From assembly GCA_001915385.1 (NCBI GenBank), contig MNQK01000031.1, positions 133,166-197,165 on the forward strand: a stretch of 64,000 bases of DNA, in the 5' to 3' direction. Origin of the DNA: Bacteroidales bacterium 52_46 (GTDB lineage Bacteria > Bacteroidota > Bacteroidia > Bacteroidales > Muribaculaceae). Below the pieces are notes generated by a model that worked only from the letters and a program-made list of their open reading frames with translations, made no database searches and was not told the DNA's origin. Position 1 is the stretch's first letter. Each line of letters opens with the position of its first letter. Positions 41,403 through 49,672 of the stretch are shown here, piece after piece. The translations under genes and the position numbers were made by a program.

Positions 41403-42653
41403 TTATGCCTTGATTTTAAATTTACTTGCTGTTTCTTCGATTTCGCGGAGCAAACCCGGGTCGTCCTTAAGCACGATTCTCGCTTTTATAAGGATTTCTA
41501 CGGCCTTATTCTTATACGCCTTGGCAATTGTCTTTTCCATTTTATCAGAATTCATCATCCACGAGTATTGGGAATTTGTAGCGCAAGTCGTGAATAAATC
41601 CAGAATATCGGTTTTATTTGTCGGCACGGGAAAATTCTTTATGGCCATAGCCTGCGCGTCAGTCACCTTATCATGATAAATAGAGCCATTAAGCGATGAT
41701 ATATACATACTTAAAAGTCCATTGCCTTTTTTCGGAGCGTTCTCCGCTTTTTCACGCGCTTCTTCGATTTTTCGTGCAAGCCGCTCCGACGCTGTTCCCT
41801 GGTTTCCGGCCATACCGACAGGATATTCATATCCGCATTCTGGACACGATGTGGCGAGCTGCTTTACCGGAGCGTTGCAATGTGGACAACGATCAGGTGT
41901 GTTGCGTTTCTGTGGTGATGGTGCCGGAGCAGCTGCGCGCATTGCGGCCAATTTTGCAGCCTCCGCTGCGCTCTGCTCTTGTTTTTGCATGCGCGAAAGT
42001 TCCTGGCGCCGCTCGTAGAGACGAGCTTCGAGCACCATGACAAATTCGTCCATAGCCACACCTTCGGCCTGAGCGTTGCGGATGAGCACCTGACGCTCGA
42101 GGTCGCTGATTTCGCCGTCGGCCACCGCCGATGCGATAAGGGCATTGAGTTTTTCGGAGAATCCGTTGGAATTGCCGGCAACAGGCGTTGCCGCAGGAGC
42201 GGCCGGAGCCGGATTAGCCCACGGTACAGGGGGAGCGGCCGGGCGAGGTATCTCAGGGGCGAACAGGGCCGCGACTTTGGCGACTTGCCCTGCCGGACGC
42301 CATTCGCTCATACCCTCGATATATACGTAAGTATCACGCGTGAGAGAGCCTTGCTGTATCATTTCAATAAGTGTGGCCTTTTCGTATGGGCCGTAGGTCG
42401 TGCCGTTGACAGCCACAAGGACGCTTAGACTTTCAGCCGGTGCAGGGACCACGGGGGGTGGCGGAGTGCGGAGCGGATTACGGCGTAAAGAGTCAGCTGC
42501 TTTGTCGACAGTCTTGTCAACCGCTTTGTCGACAACGTCGCCCGCGGCTTCATTGATGAGTTTGTCAGCCACAGTTCCGGTAATGCTGTCGGGGAGATAG
42601 TCGCCTATTACATTTCCGGCAACATTTTTAATCATTTTCTTCAAGAGACCCAT
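41403..42653 (-). CDS. GYF_2 / TerB-like / zinc-ribbon protein
   Basis: 416 residues, first gene of the operon. ~1-60: amphipathic helix with a DKAVDKTVDKAADSL repeat. Pro-rich linker. ~75-130: GYF_2 domain (VAVNGTTYGPYEKATLIEM, YIEGMSEWRPAGQVAKVAALF). Pro/Ala linker. ~165-215: TerB-like helical module (LNALIASAVADGEISDLERQVLIRNA). ~250-270: zinc ribbon CPHC-x10-CPEC. ~310-416: helical domain of unknown type (LLSMYISSLNGSIYHDKVTDAQAMA). Domain mix points to a stress or membrane-associated scaffold; no catalytic site seen. Confidence 0.82.
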   Translation of the reverse strand: MGLLKKMIKNVAGNVIGDYLPDSITGTVADKLINEAAGDVVDKAVDKTVDKAADSLRRNPLRTPPPPVVPAPAESLSVLVAVNGTTYGPYEKATLIEMIQQGSLTRDTYVYIEGMSEWRPAGQVAKVAALFAPEIPRPAAPPVPWANPAPAAPAATPVAGNSNGFSEKLNALIASAVADGEISDLERQVLIRNAQAEGVAMDEFVMVLEARLYERRQELSRMQKQEQSAAEAAKLAAMRAAAPAPSPQKRNTPDRCPHCNAPVKQLATSCPECGYEYPVGMAGNQGTASERLARKIEEAREKAENAPKKGNGLLSMYISSLNGSIYHDKVTDAQAMAIKNFPVPTNKTDILDLFTTCATNSQYSWMMNSDKMEKTIAKAYKNKAVEILIKARIVLKDDPGLLREIEETASKFKIKA

Positions 42654-42868
42654 AGATATTGTATTTTAAGGTGATAATGACATTTTAGAAAATCGGGAAA
42701 GATGTTATGCGAAGTTATATCAAATGTGCCGCAATTCATAAGTCCATTTTGTTCCAATTTAATCCAATTATATCCACTGCGTCATGAAGATTTACGTTAC
42801 ACCGGATTACAGGCGGTATCAACATAAAAATCTGTTCAAAAAAGTTTTGGAAAATTCAGTTTAAGGTA

Positions 42869-42899
42869 TTGACACGTAAGGAAAAATATTGTATCTTTG
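42869..42899 (+). promoter_or_regulatory. Promoter of the thrS operon
   Basis: TTG, 20-base spacer and TATCTTTG; ATG 42963 is 63 bases after the box. No T-box-like structure in the leader. The rest of the 309-base gap (42654-42868) holds no gene, only a short AT-rich repeat (CCAATTTAATCCAATTATATCC-like). Confidence 0.65.
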
Positions 42900-42962
42900 T
42901 GACGATTTTTGCACAGTTGTCACGTTGTAGGTGACAATCAATTGATAATCAAAAACATAGAG

Positions 42963-44900
42963 ATGATAAACATTACTTTTCCCGATGGTTCGGTAAAGCA
43001 GTTTGAAGCAGGCGTAACGCCGCTTCAGATAGCAGAAAGCATAAGCCCGCGTCTGGCTCAGGATGTACTTGCAGCCTCAATCAACGAAGAAGAATGGGAC
43101 CTGACACGCCCCGTCACTTCCGACGCGTCAATCAAACTTTTCAAATGGGATGACCCGGAAGGCAAGCACGCATTCTGGCACAGTTCGGCCCACCTTCTCG
43201 CAGAAGCGCTCCAGGAGCTCTTCCCCGGCGTGAAGTTCGGCATCGGTCCGGCAATCGAAAACGGATTCTACTACGACATCGACCCCAACGGCCACAATAT
43301 AACAGCCGCCGATTTCGGTAAAATCGAGGCCAAGATGATTGAACTCGCCCAGCGCAAGGAAGAAATCAAGCGCGCCGACATATCGAAAGCCGATGCGCTC
43401 AAACTTTTCGGCGACCGCGGCGAAGAATACAAATGCGAGCTCATCTCGGAACTCGAAGACGGCCACATCACCACCTATACTCAGGGCAACTTCACCGATC
43501 TGTGCCGCGGCCCGCACATCCCCACCACAGCTCCCATCAAGGCAGCGAAGGTGATGTCGCTTGCCGGCGCATACTGGCGCGGCGACGAGAAGCGCAACCA
43601 GCTTGTGCGCGTGTACGGCATCACTTTCCCCAAGAAAAAGATGCTCGACGAATATCTCGCCCTGCTTGAAGAAGCAAAAAAACGCGACCACCGCAAACTC
43701 GGCAAAGAGATGGAACTTTTCGCATTCTCACAGAACGTGGGCGCCGGTCTGCCTCTTTGGCTTCCGAAAGGCGCCGCACTGCGCGACCGCCTCGAGCAGT
43801 TCCTCCGCAAGATACAGAAACAGTACGGCTACCTGCAGGTAATCACTCCGCACATCGGCAACAAGATGCTGTATGTGACCTCAGGCCACTACGCAAAATA
43901 CGGCAAGGATTCATTCCAGCCCATACACACTCCGGAAGAGGGGGAGGAATATCTGCTCAAGCCGATGAACTGCCCCCACCACTGCGAGATATTCAAGGCA
44001 TTCCCCCGTTCGTACCGCGAACTGCCCCTGCGTCTGGCAGAATTCGGAACAGTATACCGCTACGAACAGAGCGGTGAGCTCCACGGACTGACACGCGTGC
44101 GCGGATTCACTCAGGACGATGCCCATATATTCTGCGCTCCCGAGCAGATAAAGGAGGAGTTCCTCAAGGTGATGGACATCATATTCTACATCTTCAAAGC
44201 ATTGAAATTCGACAACTTCGAGGCCCAGATTTCACTCCGCGACCCGAAGAACAAAGAGAAATATATCGGTTCGGACGAGAACTGGCACCTTGCAGAGACA
44301 GCCATCATCGAGGCTTGCGAGGAAAAAGGGCTCAAAGCCCGCAAAGAACTCGGCGAAGCCGCATTCTACGGTCCCAAACTCGACTTCATGGTCAAGGACG
44401 CCATCGGCCGCCGCTGGCAGCTCGGTACAATCCAGGTAGACTACAACCTGCCCGAGCGCTTCCAGCTCGAATATACGGGTGCCGACAACCAGAAGCACCG
44501 TCCGGTGATGATACACCGCGCGCCTTTCGGCTCGATGGAACGCTTCGTGGCCGTACTCTTAGAGCATACCGCAGGTAAATTCCCCCTGTGGCTCGCACCC
44601 GAGCAGGCAGTCGTGCTCCCCATCAGCGAGAAATTCAACGATTACGCATTCGAAGTGGCGAAAGAACTTTCGGCACGCGATATCCGCGCCGAGGTCGACG
44701 ACCGCAACGAGAAAATCGGTAAGAAAATCCGCGACAACGAGCTCAAAAGAATACCCTATATGCTCATTGTAGGCGAAAAAGAAGCAGAAAACGGTGAAAT
44801 TTCTGTAAGAAAACAGGGTGAAGGTGATAAAGGTATGATGAAAATTGCTACCTTTGCAGACGAAATCACTCGAGAAATCGAAAATATGATCAACCAATAA
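42963..44900 (+). CDS. thrS: Threonyl-tRNA synthetase
   Basis: 645 residues from ATG 42963, full length. TGS domain (MINITFPDGSVKQFEAG), editing domain with HSSAHLLAEAL (~75) and the C-x-x-x-H pattern DLCRGPHIP, catalytic core with MNCPHHCEIFK (zinc Cys and His), RVRGFTQDDAHIFC (motif 2), QVDYNLPERFQLEY and HRAPFGSMERF (motif 3), and the anticodon-binding domain with AEVDDRNEKIGKKIRDNELKRIPYMLIVG (part). Charges tRNA-Thr. First gene of thrS-infC-rpmI-rplT. Confidence 0.97.
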   Translation: MINITFPDGSVKQFEAGVTPLQIAESISPRLAQDVLAASINEEEWDLTRPVTSDASIKLFKWDDPEGKHAFWHSSAHLLAEALQELFPGVKFGIGPAIENGFYYDIDPNGHNITAADFGKIEAKMIELAQRKEEIKRADISKADALKLFGDRGEEYKCELISELEDGHITTYTQGNFTDLCRGPHIPTTAPIKAAKVMSLAGAYWRGDEKRNQLVRVYGITFPKKKMLDEYLALLEEAKKRDHRKLGKEMELFAFSQNVGAGLPLWLPKGAALRDRLEQFLRKIQKQYGYLQVITPHIGNKMLYVTSGHYAKYGKDSFQPIHTPEEGEEYLLKPMNCPHHCEIFKAFPRSYRELPLRLAEFGTVYRYEQSGELHGLTRVRGFTQDDAHIFCAPEQIKEEFLKVMDIIFYIFKALKFDNFEAQISLRDPKNKEKYIGSDENWHLAETAIIEACEEKGLKARKELGEAAFYGPKLDFMVKDAIGRRWQLGTIQVDYNLPERFQLEYTGADNQKHRPVMIHRAPFGSMERFVAVLLEHTAGKFPLWLAPEQAVVLPISEKFNDYAFEVAKELSARDIRAEVDDRNEKIGKKIRDNELKRIPYMLIVGEKEAENGEISVRKQGEGDKGMMKIATFADEITREIENMINQ

Positions 44901-44907
44901 ATCATTA

Positions 44908-45558
44908 ATGGATAAAAAGCCCAATCAAGCCGGCGCTCCGCGTCCGCAACACAACAACGGGACAGCACGTCCCCCCTATCAATCGCAACAGCCCCGGCCG
45001 GGAGGTCGTGACGCATCGCCCCGCCGCGGAGACGCCCGCGGCAAGGACAACAAAGACCAACACGCCATCAACGAGCGCATACGTGCCCGCGAGGTGCGAC
45101 TGGTAGGCGACAACGTGGAGAACGGCGTGGTTTCCATACAGGAAGCCCTGCGCATAGCCGACGATTTAGGTCTCGACCTGATTGAGATTTCTCCCAATGC
45201 CGAGCCGCCGGTATGCCGTGTGCTCGACTATCAGAAGTTCCTGTACCAGCAGAAAAAGCGCGCCAAGGAGCAGAAAGCCAAGCAGACGAAGGTCGTAGTG
45301 AAAGAGATACGATTCGGTCCGCAGACCGACGACCATGACTACAACTTCAAGCTGAAGCATGCCATAAGCTTCCTTCAGGAAGGGTCGAAAGTAAAGGCTT
45401 ACGTGTTTTTCAAAGGCCGCTCAATCCTGTTCAAGGAGCAGGGCGAGGTACTTCTGCTCAGATTTGCCAACGACCTTGAGGAATACGGCAAAGTGGAACA
45501 GATGCCTTTGCTCGAGGGAAAACGCATGATAATCATGCTGACACCAAAGAAAAAATAA
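44908..45558 (+). CDS. infC: Translation initiation factor IF-3
   Basis: 216 residues. A long low-complexity N-terminal tail (Gln/Pro/Arg-rich, ~1-50) precedes the IF-3 N-domain (INERIRAREVRLVGDNVENGVVS, LDLIEISPNAEPPVCRVLDYQKF), the Lys-rich linker (QQKKRAKEQKAKQTKVVVKEIRFGP in part) and the C-domain (HAISFLQEGSKVKAYVFFKGR). The start is ATG, unlike the regulatory AUU of Escherichia coli, so autoregulation by start-codon choice is unlikely here. 7 bases after thrS. Confidence 0.97.
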   Translation: MDKKPNQAGAPRPQHNNGTARPPYQSQQPRPGGRDASPRRGDARGKDNKDQHAINERIRAREVRLVGDNVENGVVSIQEALRIADDLGLDLIEISPNAEPPVCRVLDYQKFLYQQKKRAKEQKAKQTKVVVKEIRFGPQTDDHDYNFKLKHAISFLQEGSKVKAYVFFKGRSILFKEQGEVLLLRFANDLEEYGKVEQMPLLEGKRMIIMLTPKKK

Positions 45559-45616
45559 GCCACGAGATGGCTAATCAATAATCAACCGAATTAATAATTC
45601 ATTTAAACTCAAAAAA

Positions 45617-45814
45617 ATGCCTAAGGTTAAAACTAACTCCGGTGCCAAAAAGAGGTTCGCCCTTACCGGATCAGGAAAAATCAAGAGAAAACATGCTTTC
45701 AAGAGTCACATCTTGACCAAGAAGACCAAGAAGCAAAAACGTAACCTCACACATTTCAGCACGGTTGCCAAAGCCGACGAAGCAAGCGTAAAAGCTCTGC
45801 TCGGTCTCAAGTAA
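45617..45814 (+). CDS. rpmI: 50S ribosomal protein L35
   Basis: 65 residues: MPKVKTNSGAKKRFALTGSG and KKTKKQKRNLTHF are diagnostic of L35. Lies between infC (58 bases) and rplT (124 bases), the usual bacterial order. Confidence 0.97.
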   Translation: MPKVKTNSGAKKRFALTGSGKIKRKHAFKSHILTKKTKKQKRNLTHFSTVAKADEASVKALLGLK

Positions 45815-45938
45815 CGGATGCCGTAAAAGAAGGGTACAAAATTTAATTCGTGATATTACATTATTATTAACCGAGTGATTAGCCCAAAAGAGCAGAGTAA
45901 GAAGGCTCAGCCGCTAACATTCAAAAAGCACAACAACA

Positions 45939-46289
45939 ATGCCAAGATCAGTAAATCATGTAGCTTCAAGAGCTCGTCGTAAAAAAATCCTGAAACTTAC
46001 CCGTGGTTACTACGGATGCCGCCGCAACGTATGGACCGTAGCCAAAAACACATGGGAAAAAGGTTTGACATACGCATACCGCGACCGCAAAGACAAAAAA
46101 CGCAATTTCCGCGCACTGTGGATACAGCGTATCAATGCCGCTGCCCGCATGGAAGATCTCTCATACTCGAAACTTATGGGTCTTATCCACAAGGCAGGTA
46201 TCGAGATCAACCGCAAAGTCCTCGCCGACCTCGCCCTCAACAACCCCGCAGCATTCAAGGCTGTAGTTGAAAAGGTAAAGAACGCATAA
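45939..46289 (+). CDS. rplT: 50S ribosomal protein L20
   Basis: 116 residues: MPRSVNHVASRARRKKILKL, GYYGCRRNVWTVAKN, RDRKDKKRNFRALWIQRINAAAR (part), MGLIHKAGIEINRKVLADLA. RNA-binding, assembles early on 23S rRNA. Last gene of the operon, closed by a strong terminator. Confidence 0.97.
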   Translation: MPRSVNHVASRARRKKILKLTRGYYGCRRNVWTVAKNTWEKGLTYAYRDRKDKKRNFRALWIQRINAAARMEDLSYSKLMGLIHKAGIEINRKVLADLALNNPAAFKAVVEKVKNA

Positions 46290-46353
46290 CGACAGTAATA
46301 AAGCGCGCAAATAAATCAAAGAGCGCGTAAAGATACATCCCAACCCAACCCCC

Positions 46354-46402
46354 GAAGCGCTGACCGACTCCCCATTTCCCCAGGTCAGCGCTTCACTTTT
46401 TT
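46354..46402 (+). terminator. Terminator of the thrS-rplT operon
   Basis: GAAGCGCTGACC and GGTCAGCGCTTC, 12-bp perfect stem, 17-base loop, followed by ACTTTTTT. Confidence 0.85.
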
Positions 46403-46450
46403 ATGCACGTATGGGGGGGTGCAAAACTGCTAAATTCAGGCCAACAAAGT

Positions 46451-46773
46451 AGGGACGCACGGTCTGTGCAATGCGGTTCAAATAAGGAGTAATTCGTCAA
46501 TGTAGAGCCGAAGGCTCGGCGGTGTTACTATCCCCGTCCGACGCGTAGCGGAGGGCGGGGTAAAAGGGAATATGCTGTGCGAGCCCACGTAGAGGGCGAG
46601 TGTGTGTGATGGCTTCAGATGTAGTATTCAACACATTCGCCCGTTCCCCGGGCTCACTTTATGAAAGGTCGCGGTTGCCCCGCCCTCCGCTACGCGTCGG
46701 ACGGGGATAGTAACACCTCCGAGCCTTCGGCTCTCAGTTATTTGAACCGCATTGCACGGTCTGTGCGTCCCTA
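46451..46773. repeat. ~320-bp fold-back element, copy B
   Basis: Same arms as copy A: starts GGGACGCACGGTCTGTGCAATG, ends with the inverted version; GAGCCGAAGGCTC and CCCCGTCCGACGCGTAGCGG in the left arm, inverted in the right. It is preceded by GGTGCAAAACTGCTAAATTC, the terminus also seen in inverted form near 60005. Confidence 0.75.
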
Positions 46774-46814
46774 CTATTGGGGGTTCTGTAACATCCTCAT
46801 GGCATTATTCTTAT

Positions 46815-46938
46815 TTACTGAAAGTTATTACGGGGGCGTCTCGTCCCCGCTCCACTCAACTCAGATTAAGTATACAGCATTGAATCGAGTACCTACGATT
46901 TGCGGCGACTTTTGATAACTGTTTATAACTCTGCAATT
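46815..46938. repeat. Palindromic GC-rich intergenic repeat, half copy 4
   Basis: Right half of the family: CTGAAAGTTATTACGGGGGCGTCTCG, GCTCCACTCAACTCAG, CAGCATTGAATCGAG, GCGACTTTTGATAACTG. Left half is missing; it abuts the fold-back element. The gap 46403-47460 has no gene. Confidence 0.6.
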
Positions 46939-47030
46939 TATAGCTCTGCAATCTCGGCAGATAATTCACCGGGAACCCATGTTCGCTTTCCGAGCGCACA
47001 GACCGTACGTTCATATTTTCGGGAGATTTG

Positions 47031-47195
47031 TGGTAGCTATTCAGCGAATATGTAATATGTAAAGTGCTTAAGGCTGCATCCCGGCGCAGTCGAGACTGAT
47101 GCAAACGGGTGTTTTCATCTGCGCATGGCTGCACCGGGGTGCAGCACCACAATATGCTCGTAACCAATAAGTTTGTCAGCCTAATAGTTATGATT
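47031..47195. repeat. Intergenic repeat with TAACCAATAAGTTTGTCAG, second copy
   Basis: Starts GGTAGCTATTCAGCGAATATG and ends TAACCAATAAGTTTGTCAG...AATAGTTA, so the ends are roughly inverted (GGTAGCTATTC / GAATAGTTACC as in the 27135 copy). Contains GGCTGCATCCCGG and CCGGGGTGCAGC blocks. Downstream, AAACAAGAGACTCC occurs twice (47326, 47371). Confidence 0.5.
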
Positions 47196-47460
47196 TGTGT
47201 CGCATTTACAAAATAGAGATTAATGACAGGAAAATTTAAACAAATCGAAAAGCAGGAGTGTTATTATATCAAAATTAAGATACATAAAGTTAATTTAAAA
47301 TAAGAGACTTAGTATCAAGAACCTTCAAACAAGAGACTCCATACAGAAGACTCCTGTTATCTTAAACAAGAGACTCCCGTCACAGGAATTTCCGAAGAGT
47401 TTAAATCGAAGTTGAAAATATAATATAATCAACATACTGTTTAACTAATCTATTTAAGTT

Positions 47461-48021
47461 ATGAAAGCCTTAAAAATGAATTATTGGGGACACACTAAAT
47501 TATGGTGGCTTGTTCTTTGCGTAGGCATTTTACTTGTAATCGGCGGATTTGCCTATTGGTTCTGGCCGGCAGCAGGCTATGCAATCGCTTCACAGATATT
47601 CGGCTGGCTGCTTGTGCTGACAGGAATCGTTCAGTTATGCGTATCATCCGGGGTCAACCGCCCGCGCGGCTGGGGATGGTGGCTTGCCGGCGGTGTCATT
47701 GACCTGTTCATCGGGTTTATGCTCGTACGAAGTATCATACTCTCGGAATTCGTATTCCCTTACTTCCTTGCATTCATATTCATATTCTGGGGCATCAGCG
47801 CCCTGATAAGCGGCATCAGCCAGCGACAACGCAAATACTGGTGGCTGTATCTTATCAACGGAGTGCTTCTGCTTCTGATCGGATTCTTCTTCATTGAAGC
47901 CGGTTATCTACAGGATATGATGATGGTAAGTTTCCTTGCCGCCCTCGCATTCATCTATTGGGGTTTTGCAATTGCAATGACCGCCTACGACATGCGCCCG
48001 ACCGACAGTGACAACCAGTAA
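47461..48021 (+). CDS. HdeD-like (DUF308) membrane protein
   Basis: 186 residues, six predicted membrane helices in three similar pairs (LWWLVLCVGILLVIGGFAYWF, IFGWLLVLTGIVQLCV, WWLAGGVIDLFIGFML, FLAFIFIFWGISALISGI, WWLYLINGVLLLLIGFFF, FLAALAFIYWGFAIAM), the DUF308 pattern. In other bacteria such proteins relate to acid or envelope stress. Own terminator; 5' gap of >1 kb filled with repeats. Confidence 0.8.
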   Translation: MKALKMNYWGHTKLWWLVLCVGILLVIGGFAYWFWPAAGYAIASQIFGWLLVLTGIVQLCVSSGVNRPRGWGWWLAGGVIDLFIGFMLVRSIILSEFVFPYFLAFIFIFWGISALISGISQRQRKYWWLYLINGVLLLLIGFFFIEAGYLQDMMMVSFLAALAFIYWGFAIAMTAYDMRPTDSDNQ

Positions 48022-48095
48022 CCATACAAAAGCGTGTGCCACGACGATAAGATGCGACAGCAATTAATCAGGTAAACGCACGCCGTAGAAAATAA

Positions 48096-48142
48096 AAAAT
48101 ACCGCCATTCAAGCCAATAAACTGAATGGCGGTATTTTTTTT
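48096..48142 (+). terminator. Terminator after the DUF308 gene
   Basis: AAATACCGCCATTCA and TGAATGGCGGTATTT, 15-bp stem with T8 tail. It can also act on the minus strand (A-rich left side). Confidence 0.85.
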
Positions 48143-48153
48143 GGTTCTAATTA

Positions 48154-48184
48154 TTGATAATCCGGATTATTTTTGATATATTTG
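48154..48184 (+). promoter_or_regulatory. Promoter with central palindrome upstream of the Gly/Trp-rich protein gene
   Basis: TTG, 20-base spacer, TATATTTG. The spacer holds the perfect 14-bp palindrome ATAATCCGGATTAT (48157-48170), positioned like an operator. The leader would be ~140 bases. Confidence 0.5.
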
Positions 48185-48328
48185 TAAATTAGACTAAGTA
48201 TAGGCGTTAAACCTTGAAGCAGAATTAATGTCTAAACATAAAATCGGAAGTGCCGTCTTATCGAATAATCTACAAGATTATGTCCCGGTAAACCGATTAT
48301 ATATAAACCTCCATATCTCTATAACATA

Positions 48329-49513
48329 ATGAAAATTTACAAATCACTGTCAATCACGCTTTTGCTTGCATGCTCCGCTACAACTACAGCCATAGCCCAA
48401 AGCTACTATGACGATGACATATATTATGACTCGTCAAAAGAGGCAAAAAAGGCGCCGGAGGCAGCGAAGAAGCAGAATAACGCAGCCGGTAATGGAGCAC
48501 AATATCAAGGTGCTTCATCGCAATACAAGTATCTGACGGCGACCGACGGCTCCGTCTATGTGGTAGACGAGCAGGGCAACGCCTATCCTGTCATGGCCCA
48601 GAACATACCCGGGTCGGACCTTTACACCGTATATACCGACAATACGCGCGACGTTGACGAATACAACCGCCGGTATCAGCAGGCCGACACCATCTCAGTC
48701 GACTCGCTTTACCGCGATACATTTGCCAATACGCGCAAGATTGAGCGTTTTTCCAATCCGACGATTGTAAGCCAGTCGAATGATCAGGAACTTATCGACT
48801 ACTATGCCGCCACACAGCCGGCACAGATCAACATCTTCGTCGACACGCCGTCATATTACGGTTGGAATTACCTGTCGCCCTACTACCGCCCCTACGGCTA
48901 CTGGAACAGCTGGGCATGGGATCCGTGGTATGGTCCCGGATGGTATGACCCGTACTATTCCTGGTCGTGGGGATGGGGGCCGTCGTGGGGATGGGGACCC
49001 TCGTGGTCATGGTCATGGACATGGGGTCCGGGCTGGTATCCGGGCCACGGTCCCGGACGTCCGCACCCGCCGGTTTCGCCCGGTGCACACCGCCCGGCAT
49101 ATCCGGGCAGCAATATGGCGCACTCCACAGGCGGCTACCGAGGCAATTCATCGGGTCGTCCCGGCGGAAGCGCAGGTGCAGGCGGTTACCGCGGCAGCGC
49201 AGGCAGCCGTCCGTCGACTGTAGGCAATGTCAACTCATTGGGCGCCACACGTCCGGCCACCAACTACAACAATGGCTCACGTCCGTCGGGCACACGCTAC
49301 AACAGCGGCACGCGCACCCCTAATGTAAACAGCGGCAGCAACCGTTCGGGAGGCCGCGGCAACGCAGTCAACAACAATAACAGCCGTCCGAGCACACCGT
49401 CTTACCGCAGTTCAGGCTCAACGGGAGGCAGCCGCGGAGGATTCAGCGGCGGTTCACACGGCGGAGGCGGTTCGCGCAGCGGCGGAGGCGGCGGCCGTGG
49501 CGGACGCCGGTAA
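48329..49513 (+). CDS. Secreted low-complexity Gly/Trp/Tyr-rich protein
   Basis: 394 residues with a signal peptide ending TTAIAQ. ~20-180: ordinary composition with DGSVYVVDEQGNAYPVMAQ. ~185-240: Trp/Tyr/Gly/Pro-rich (WAWDPWYGPGWYDPYYSW, repeated WGWGPSW units). ~245-394: Gly/Ser/Arg/Asn-rich tail ending in a GGGGRGGRR-like run. Resembles uncharacterised Bacteroidetes secreted proteins; the low-complexity tail suggests a disordered, sticky or matrix role (inference). Confidence 0.75.
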   Translation: MKIYKSLSITLLLACSATTTAIAQSYYDDDIYYDSSKEAKKAPEAAKKQNNAAGNGAQYQGASSQYKYLTATDGSVYVVDEQGNAYPVMAQNIPGSDLYTVYTDNTRDVDEYNRRYQQADTISVDSLYRDTFANTRKIERFSNPTIVSQSNDQELIDYYAATQPAQINIFVDTPSYYGWNYLSPYYRPYGYWNSWAWDPWYGPGWYDPYYSWSWGWGPSWGWGPSWSWSWTWGPGWYPGHGPGRPHPPVSPGAHRPAYPGSNMAHSTGGYRGNSSGRPGGSAGAGGYRGSAGSRPSTVGNVNSLGATRPATNYNNGSRPSGTRYNSGTRTPNVNSGSNRSGGRGNAVNNNNSRPSTPSYRSSGSTGGSRGGFSGGSHGGGGSRSGGGGGRGGRR

Positions 49514-49672
49514 GACTGCCGGGATAATGCCGCAGCGGCTCCCACACGACGAGACCGGATTACGTTGTTAAGAGCATGCGTGAACTTAACCCGCAATAAA
49601 ACGTAATTAATAAAAGAGGGTATCGGTTAAACATACTCCAACAGATTGATAACAGAAACTCAACCACAGTTT

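Noticed and set aside
42654..42962. T-box or L20-type leader upstream of thrS
   Set aside because: No T-box sequence, specifier loop or terminator hairpin could be found in the leader.
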